Source: Quercus robur
Taxonomy: Eukaryota > Streptophyta > Magnoliopsida > Fagales > Fagaceae
Direction: 5' to 3'
Length of the DNA stretch: 64,000 nt
Assembly: GCF_932294415.1 (NCBI RefSeq)
Contig: NC_065539.1
Location: 47,964,501-48,028,500 of the forward strand
The stretch's first letter is position 1. Every line of letters starts with the position of its first letter. Under the pieces are notes generated by a model that saw nothing but the letters and a program-made list of their open reading frames with translations, searched no databases and was not told the DNA's origin. Made by a program: the position numbers and the translations under genes. Below, in pieces: positions 55,977-64,000 of the stretch.

Positions 55977-57318
55977 GAAAGCGGATTTTTTTGGCATATT
56001 AGATTGTGTTTTGGTGTCAATTTGTTATAAAAATGTGATCATGTATGTGTCCCGAGTTTGTCAACCATGGTAGGGTTTGGCCATAACTAACATCACAAAC
56101 GATAACCCATAACTTTGATTATACAAACTATCCGGTACTTAATGGAGTGACCATTACGCCAAGGTTGCATTATGGCATCTTTAAGGGATATTCTAATTAT
56201 TCACTTGATTGGAAGTTTAGTAGGAATGCATTGAATGCTTATAAGGGAATGTCCATTATATTTCGTTCATATTTTGGGGATATTCCAACAATTCTATTGT
56301 TTGGGAGTTTATTAGAAATGAATTGAATGCTTACGAGGGAATGTTTATTCCATTGCATTCCATTTCTTCCTATAATTCCCCATTTTCTAGGAGGAACACT
56401 TATTCCTTCATTTAGGAGGAGGGAAATTAATAAAATGGAAATAATTCATTTGGAATATTCTTTCCATTCATTTGTTTGAAAGCTCGAACGAAATAAATTG
56501 TTAGATCATCCCCTTGATTGAAATTTTAATCAAATATTTACTAAAACTTCCAAAATACCGTTAATACATTCCGCATGTTAATGTTATAGTAACATTGTTA
56601 TGCAATGATTTCATTCCATTCATTAAAATGTCACTCCCAAAGAAGGTTTCTTATATTTTATTAATTTATTTTAAAACATTCAAACAAAATTACTCAATTT
56701 CATTCAATTCTTTTATTCTTCTTTCCTTTCCATCAATTAAATAGATTCAACTAAACTCTATTTCTTTATAATTTACTCACTCTATTCAATTCTATTATTG
56801 GATGAACTCCCAAATGACTTTTATTTCATTTCCATTAATTCTTTTTTAAACTCTCAAGCACATTAGAAATAATATACCTTGTTTTATTCAATTCCATTCA
56901 TTTATTGTATATCTTTTTCTACTAAACATTTATTGTCTATCTATTCCAAATCTTTCTTATTTGTTTTGTTTTTTTAATAAACTCTCAAACATAGTGTAAG
57001 AATTTCTTCTTCTTTTTAAATAGTGTAAGAAAATATGAAAATATTATTGGTAAGTGAATAAATCAACAAAGGAAGCCAAGAAAACAATAAGTTCAACATT
57101 GATTCAGACCAATAGTGGCCCAATACTGTCCACCATGGTCATATAGTATTTGTTGGGCACCATTTAGATGAGAACGAGCAAGCCCTCGTAAACTAGAAGA
57201 CTGGTCTGGAACATCTGACTCACTAATGGGCCTAGAACGGCTTCACACCCCTTTGGCTCTGGGCTGGTTTTGACCCAACAAGCAGATGATTAAAATCCCA
57301 AGCCCGTTCCCATTTTAA

Positions 57319-57349
<31 letters not shown>

Positions 57350-57379
57350 GAAGCTAAAATGCAAAACTAATCCTCTAAG
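55090..57379. other. AT-rich intergenic region
   Basis: No gene was found. A 13 bp direct repeat (ttttttggcatat, 55921-55933 and 55987-55999) flanks an AT/T-rich 53 bp stretch that may be another short insertion. An A-run of about 25 bases lies at 57325-57349. Confidence 0.5.
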
Positions 57380-57633
57380 TAGGGGTGTGCATGGGTCGGG
57401 TTAAGGGGATTCTTTGACCCAGTGTGTTAAAAAAAATTTAATCCAACCCAACCCATCACATAAGTCCAACCCACATGGGCCGGGTCAAGTCGGATTGAAC
57501 CCATGGGTTGGATAATTTTTTTTATTACTATTATTATTAAATTGAGAAGAAAAAAATATATCATACCTACCACCTAAGTTGATAAACAAAATATACATTT
57601 TTTTTTTTTTGGTGAATGAGACAATAATATAAA

Positions 57634-60600
57634 CTAAGAAAGAGCAACAGACACAGGACACAGTTTGTTAAAACACAGACCAGAGTTGTCTTGTTCAAAG
57701 AAAACAAAGGCGTCCACAGGCGGACTTTCAAAAATTCTAAAATCTAAATCTTGAACAGCACCTAACCTTGCAAGAGCATCTGCACATTGATTCGATTGGC
57801 GGAAGCAGTGATTAAATTGCACCTGCTGAAACTTGGTGATGAGCATCTTGCAGTCATCCAAAATGGGGGAGATCACATCATTGACATAACCTGTCTTACA
57901 AAATATCTCCACAATGGATTTAGCATCCATTTCAACAATAAGAGAGGGAATATTCATATTACTACACAGCAATAACCCATCCCTTAATCCCCATAATTCA
58001 GCCACAAAGCTATTCGTGATCCCTATATTCCTTGAAAACCCAAAAATCCACTCCCCATGACTGTCACGCACAACTCCTCCACAACCAGCCAAACCCACAC
58101 TACCTACAGCACATCCATCCGTATTTAACTTAATCCATCCCTTAGGAGGTTTATTCCAACGACAAGCGACTACCACCCTTGGCACGGGGCATCTTAGAGA
58201 GTTGGCACAGTACATGAACTTAGTGCACATATTCTCAATTTCAGCCGAGAGCTTCGGGTTTTGAGTTTTGCCAAAGAACACCGCCTGATTCCTACTTTTC
58301 TAGATCATCCAAATTGCAAAAGAAAAAAACATACTCCACTGATTTTTTCCAAACATCGCCCTGCTTCCCCTACTCCCATTCTTTGTTAACCACTCTTGAA
58401 GGTCACAACCCCAAAAGGCATGATTCATGTAACTAACTCCCAGTTGCAACCAGACAGCCCTAACCCGAGCACAATCTCGAAGAGCATGCAGAGCAAATTC
58501 CTTTTCTTCTTGACAAATAGGGCATAAATCATCAGTCCCAAAACCCCTCCTAACAAGGCAGCCCTTTACACTAATACTACCATGCACACATCTCCAAATA
58601 AAGGTTTTAATTCTAGGTAAGGTGTTAATTTTCCAAATCCACCCCGTAGACAAAGTAAACATAAAATTAGTCTGATCAGCCAATTTATAAGCACTTTTAA
58701 CATCAAAACCACCTCTGGCACTACCAGCCCAAACTAATCTGTCAGGCCCTCTGCTTGTGATCGACACTGGAGTAGCTAGAATCAAATTCTTGATGTCCAT
58801 AGGAAGAACGAAATGGATACAACCCCAATCCCAACCCAAATCAGTCAACACATCCTTAACCTCAAGTAACTCAGCTTCACGGGTCAGTGGGCCAAGAATC
58901 CTATGACGAATAGGCCCCCCTTTGATCCAATTCCCAAACCAAAAGCTCTGATTACTATCTCTACCCACCAACCACATACTACCTTTGTTGAAAACCTCCC
59001 TGCCTCTCTTTATGGCTAACCATACCTAAGAGCACGGGAGATGATCTGCATTCATAGCACCTGCTCTCCTACCAGTACAATATTTTTGTTTCAAAACCCT
59101 TGCCCAAAGCATATCTTGCTCTGTGTGCAATCTCCAATTCAGTTTTGCAAGGAGAGCAGTATTCCTCCCTCCTGCAGTTTGAAGACTAAGACCTCCTTCT
59201 TCTTTAGTTCTAGTAACTTTTTGCCACTCAACCCAATGCATCCTTCTTTAATTCTCCATAGTACCCCACAAAAAGTTGCGATTCACCCTATCTATACCAT
59301 CCAAAACTCTACTCGGAAGGGCAACACACTGCATTACATAGGAAGGAATAGCTGCTGAGGACGCTTAGATAAGCACTGCACGCCCCGCCAAGGAGAGCAA
59401 GTTTGCTTTCCAACCCGCTAATTTTTGTTTCACTCTGTCAAGGATAAAATTGTACTCTTGAGAAGACATACCCAGCTGTCTAATGGGAATACCCAAGTAC
59501 TTTCCTAGATAGGAAGTGGAAGCGAAGCCAAGGATGTCGCAGAAAGCCTCCCTATCATCCAAATCAACATTGGGAGAGAAGAACACCCTCGACTTAGCTT
59601 CATTGTCTGTTTGCCCACACATCTTGCAAAACTCATCTAGCACATCTCTAATGGCGCAACAATTAACATTATCTGCTTTGGCAAAAAGCGCCAAGTCATC
59701 CGCAAACATCAAGTGGGAGACTGAGGGACCTCTTTGAGAAACTTTGATCAGTCTCCAAAGCTTGGCACTACATTTTTCCATAATGAGCTGTCCAAGAAAG
59801 TCCATGCAAAGAATGAAGAGATAAGGAGAAAGAGGATCCCCTTGCCTTAACCCTCTTGACGAGTATATCGGCTCCAACGCTTCCCCATTAAAAACAATTG
59901 AAGTAGAGACCGTCGTCACACAACTCATGATAGTATCAATCAGATCAGTAGGCATGTTGGCTCTAATAAGCATGTCTCGAATGAAGCTCCACTCTAATTT
60001 ATCATACGCCTTCTCCAGATCAATCTTCAAGGCCATGTAACCAACTTTCCCCTTTTTTTTACTAAGGGAATGGATGACTTCCTGCGCTATAATGGCATTA
60101 TCAATACCCTTCCTGCCCGGAATAAAAGTCGACTGGCACGGGGAAATGAGCTTGTCCAGGTACAATCTCAACCTGGCAACAATAATCTTCGACATAACTT
60201 TATACACCATGTTACATAGGCTGATAGGTCTGTAATTACTGAGCGTCTCCAGACCTTGAATCTTAGGAATGAGGGCAATATGAGTAGTATTAAGGTAATC
60301 CAGAACTCTCCTGTCAGTAAAAACTTTTTTAACTTCATTAATAACTGAGTTGCCCACAGTAAGCCAGAACCTTTGAAAAAACCCCGCATGCAACCCATCC
60401 GGCCTGGGAGCCTTAAAAGCTTTTAAATACCATAAGGCGGCCTTTATTTCCTCCTTCGACACCTCTCCACTAATGCTACCTTTTTCCTCCTCCAATAAAC
60501 TAGCCTGCCACGAAGAAATCCTTGGGGAAAGGACTGGAACACTAGAGAAGGAAGTGGTATAAATATCAGTGTAACCATTCCTCACAAATTCTTTGACATC

Positions 60601-61764
60601 CTCCTCCTTATAGATCCACTCACCCACTGAGTCTTTGATAGACAAAATCTTGTTCCTTTTTCTTCTCACCAAAGTAGAAACATGTTAGAAAGCTGTATTC
60701 CTATCCCCTTGAATCATCCAATTAACTCTAGGTTTTAATGCTCAGATTTCCTCTTCCTGATTTAGTACAGTATCGAGATCCCTAAAAAGGTCATTCTCCA
60801 GGTTAAGAAGAAAAATCGAAGGACGCATAGCCATAACTCTCTGAATGCCATTTAACCTAGCCATGATGTTCTTTTTCCTAGCAAATACGTTTCCAAACTG
60901 CTCCTCATTCCACCTGTTTGCCTCTTTTGTGAATGACTCAATAGCCTGTGCCAACCTTGTACTCTGCCTCCAGGCTTGGGTAACAACATTAGGGAAGGAG
61001 CAATTTAACAACCAACACGTTTGAAACTTAAATAATTTCCTCCTATTCTCATGAACTCTAGGCTGCAATTCCATTAGAACAGGAGCATGATCGGAATGGC
61101 ACCTTGTGAGATGAACCACTCGAGCCTCAGGGTACAACAAACACCATTGAGAATTAACAAAGAATCTATCTATCCTCTCCTGAATAAGAGCCTAAACATC
61201 CCTTTTGTTAGTCCAAGTAAACCGCGGACCTGAAAAACCTATGTCAATCATGCTACAAGCATCCAAACACTCCTTGAACTGAAGAGCCCTATTTACACTC
61301 AATCCCCTTCCTCCAAATTTATCTCCCTCCATTAACGGCTCATTAAAATCGCCCGCCATTACCCACGACAAATCATGAACTTCAGCCATCACCTTAAGGT
61401 TACTCCACAAAACCTGTCTTTCAGCACACCTAGGGCTAGCATAAATCGCAGATAACAACCAGTTAAGGTTAGAGGATCGTACCTTAACAATCACATGGAT
61501 TTCCTATTCCGTGTTTGCTAACTGGGATATATCCACTCTATCTTCATTCCACAACAGCCATAACCCACCCGCGTATCCAATTGTGAGGGTGTGAATAGCT
61601 CCATCAAACGACAACTCATCTGTAATCTCCTTCGCTCTGTCTCCTCCAATCTGAGTCTCCATCACTGTTAAAATAACTGGGTCATGATTGTGGACCAACT
61701 CTCTAACATGACTTTTAAAGGCAGGCTTCCGCACACCTCTGCAATTCCAGGCAATAATATTCAT
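57634..61764 (-). pseudogene. LINE ORF2 remnant: endonuclease, reverse transcriptase, RNase H, multiple stops
   Basis: It starts MNIIAWNCRGVRKP (endonuclease; GDFNEP near 61350). The reverse transcriptase lies at about 60672-59365, with PRPDGLHAGFF, LKIDLEKAYDKLEW, LRQGDPLSPYLFILC and FADD near 59690. zf-RVT (CPICQEEKEFALHAL) is near 58500, and RNase H (NTDGCAVGSVGLAGCGGVVR, EMDAKS, NQCADALA) ends at 57634. In-frame stops sit at about 61503, 61192, 60741, 60684, 59362, 59250, 59025 and 58300, several at expected Trp or Gln codons (for example ATC-TAG-AAA where FAIWMIWKSR is expected). I noticed no frameshift. It is inactive. Confidence 0.9.
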
Positions 61765-61795
61765 AATGAGAATATGATCAAGGAAAGGGCAAAAA

Positions 61796-63682
61796 TCAAC
61801 AAGAGGTAGGTGTTGTACCACCACCCTCAAGAACCATCCCAGTAGCTTCCAAACATTCTTCGGAGTTGTACTCATACCCAGCACCTCCAATGGCCATAAC
61901 CTTTACAGATTGCTCATTCCCTTCCACGCGATGACCACCAGTGCGAATCTGTCCATCATCGTACCTGCTACAGTCCATGGGAGAGTCATCTTCCATGCTT
62001 TCCTCCTCCGTTAACTGAACCAACCCCAAACCTAGATCAGAGGTGCACGAATCCCGACGAACACCGTCCACAGAACCTTCACCACCGTTCTTCAACTCTT
62101 TATAAGTTGTGGCCTGAGCCTTAGTACTTGCTTCCTAAATTGACCTTCCATTGGGAGCAGCACGGTTAGACGCAGCTGTGAAGAGAAGAGGCAGAGGGTT
62201 GTTAGCGGCTTGGAATTCAAGGGAACCAATACTTCTGTCAATTGGATTATTCGTAGCCCTTGACCGAGCTAATGCTTTTTTACCCTTCACTGAAGCTTGT
62301 GGGCTAGGCTTAGTTATCAATTTGGCCTTCTCCGTCCTAGTACCCTTTTTCCCATTCTCAGTCAGTTTCGGGCTTAAGCTAGAAAAATTTAGGCCCTTTA
62401 AATCTTGAAGGCATTCCAACTCTGTGACACTACATTCACCCTGGGCCCCAAACCTCACCTTAGGTGAAGAAATTTTCCTTTTGATCTCCCTTGAAAGCCC
62501 AACCGATTCACCCTTCGTAAACCCATCTCTATGCCACTGAACACCCTCAACGTTTCGGCATAGCTGTGGTCCCACACTGGATCGTTGGTTTTTGGCTCCA
62601 TTCACCTTACGCTTCACCACAATCCACGGTCCATACGTAATATCATGTACGTGCTCCTCAACGTTGCCCTGTCCGTTATCAGGCACGATCCCACTGGACC
62701 CCTCACCTACCTTGTCAGCATTAGCCCCACGAGAAATGCATGACCGAGTACTATTTTCCTCCGATTCCATCACCACCGTCTCCTTCGTTGGCATATCTTG
62801 ACGGATTGAGTACAGACAATTTTCCCGCTTATGGCCCATTCTTCCACGGTCAAAACACAACTTCTGAATGCCTTCATAGCACACTGGTTGCTCAATCTTT
62901 CCAATCTTAATAGCTGTGACTAGAGGCTTTGTTAGGTTGACTTGTATACACAGCCTGGCGAACCTTCCTCTAGCCTCCAATGCAGTATGAGTGTCCACCC
63001 TTAACACATTCCCAATGGCTTTCCCGATTAGATAGAGAGCTTCAGCATTGTAGTACTCTATTGGCAGCCCATTGAGTCTAATCCAAACTGCTATCGAGGA
63101 CACATTCGCCAACTTCGGCTTAAAATCTAGTACCTAAGGTCGTATGGACAAAAAAATTTCGCCAATAAACCAAGGGCCCTTCTGCAATACCGCCTCAAAG
63201 TCTTCTTTAAGAGATAGCCGAGTAAGGAAGAACCCGTACCCTAAATCCACACAATCAAGTCTGCCTGCTGGCTTCCACAAAGCCAGGAGTCTTGACTGGA
63301 TATAGTTGAGTCCAATCGACCTTCCATACACCTTAACAATCAAAACCCTTGCCCACATATTTCTTATTTTCTATTTGAGCTCTCTAGGAATTTTTACAGC
63401 AACCAGTCCTTCCCTTAGAGCCTCTACTTCATCATCCGACTCTTCTTCGTCCTCCATGAGGTCTCCAAAATTGAAAGCTTGGGTGTAGGCACCAGGAATC
63501 TCACCCACCACCTTATCCTTAGAAGACGTAGCTCGACTCCACATACCGGGAGATGATGGTCTTGAGTCGCTACTCTCGCTAAATCCTGCATGATTCACAT
63601 TCTTAACCTTTTTGTTGTTGCAGGCTAGTTCCTCCTGTTCTTCACGCGAAAGGGAGAGAAAGGAAGAGCTAGCCATACTCAC
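61796..63682 (-). pseudogene. LINE ORF1 remnant (DUF4283 / zinc knuckle)
   Basis: The minus strand starts MSMASSSFLSLSREEQEELA. The DUF4283 region (AVLQKGPWFIGEIFLSIRP, then VWIRLNGLPIEYYN) is followed by a degenerate zinc knuckle, LCFDRGRMGHKRENC, where the second Cys is Arg, and a basic C-terminal half. Stops occur near 63368, 63131 and 62132, and the frame resumes after each (ending GGGTTPTSC at 61799). A 31 bp gap separates it from ORF2, unlike the overlapping arrangement of the intact LINE. Confidence 0.85.
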
Positions 63683-64000
63683 TTCATTGAGAGATATAAA
63701 TTAATCTGCAATTCATTTTTACAAAATATACATTAATATATGAACTATTTCAACTCAGTTATACATTAATATATGAACTAATATTCATTAATATTGGCTT
63801 TTATATAGGATAGGAGGAAGAGTTGGTTATTTAAAAAAAATATTAATTATATAATATATATTAAATATATGTGTGGGTAAGGTCGGGTTTGGCGAGTTTG
63901 GAATTTTATGATCCGAACTCAACCCGACCCGCTATCAAAAAAAAAATTGTAACCCAACCCAACCCACTATGCCCTGAAAACTAACTCAACCCGGTGAGTT

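Larger units (their letters stand above)
57586..63734 (-). mobile_element. second LINE, near full length but decayed, with 14 bp target duplication
   Basis: acaaaatatacatt is repeated exactly at 57586-57599 and 63721-63734. On the minus strand the order is: 5' UTR (about 38 bp), ORF1 (63682-61796), ORF2 (61764-57634), a short 3' UTR ending attcacc, and an A-tail (T-run 57598-57611). Reading frames are kept throughout but broken by about a dozen stops. Confidence 0.92.
57380..64000. mobile_element. hAT-like non-autonomous element, split by a LINE
   Basis: The left end, taggggtgtgcatgggtcgg, is typical of plant hAT-like foldback elements. The interior is rich in aacccaacccaaccc/gggtcgggtt inverse motifs on both sides of the nested LINE (57400-57500 and 63880-64000). 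The right terminus lies outside the window, so this is provisional. Confidence 0.55.

Overview
This is a 64 kb piece of a nuclear plant chromosome. It is AT-rich and intron-rich, has LINE, Ty3/gypsy, SINE and MITE insertions everywhere, and its host genes are recognisably those of a eudicot. The repeat style is compatible with a woody eudicot, perhaps Fagaceae, but the sequence alone does not fix the species. I see no bacterial, organellar, CRISPR, rRNA or functional tRNA signal.

Layout. 1-3520: the 5' half of a decayed Ty3/gypsy element on the minus strand (pol, gag, primer-binding site, LTR), running off the left edge. 3650-15000: gene-poor DNA with two near-perfect tandem duplications (3781-4516 and 5786-6871), several MITEs, a long hairpin (7995-8122) and a 2-3 kb tandem segmental duplication (copy A 9343-11463, copy B 11530-14805). 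Each copy carries insertions the other lacks. 15103-18406 (+): a three-exon BAM9-type beta-amylase pseudo-enzyme. 19083-21402: tandem arrays. 22578-25953 (-): a five-exon tubby-like F-box protein. 26000-30600: AT-rich intergenic DNA. 30621-36571 (+): a full-length LINE with two intact ORFs and matching target-site duplications. 37000-40900: MITEs, a LINE fragment, three long G-runs and a tandem duplication. 40960-52309 (-), with a 5' UTR exon near 54640-54850: a 15-coding-exon gene for a protein of about 512 residues carrying an SGF11-type C2HC zinc finger. 55100-57380: intergenic DNA. 57380-64000: a hAT-like element interrupted by a second, decayed LINE (57600-63720, minus strand).

The three host genes have no obvious common pathway: starch-degradation regulation in the plastid, a tubby/F-box adaptor, and a probable chromatin-associated zinc-finger protein. 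The most unusual signal is a set of about fifteen extremely short retroposition events. In each, a poly(A) or poly(T) tract plus 0-20 other bases lies between direct repeats of 12-18 bp. Three of them are supported by a paralogous empty site inside this same window. Three lie within the BAM9 locus (promoter/5' leader, intron 1, 3' flank), and two of those end in the same TTCTC-poly(A) as the intact resident LINE. They look like LINE target-primed insertions that stopped almost at once, leaving little beyond the tail.
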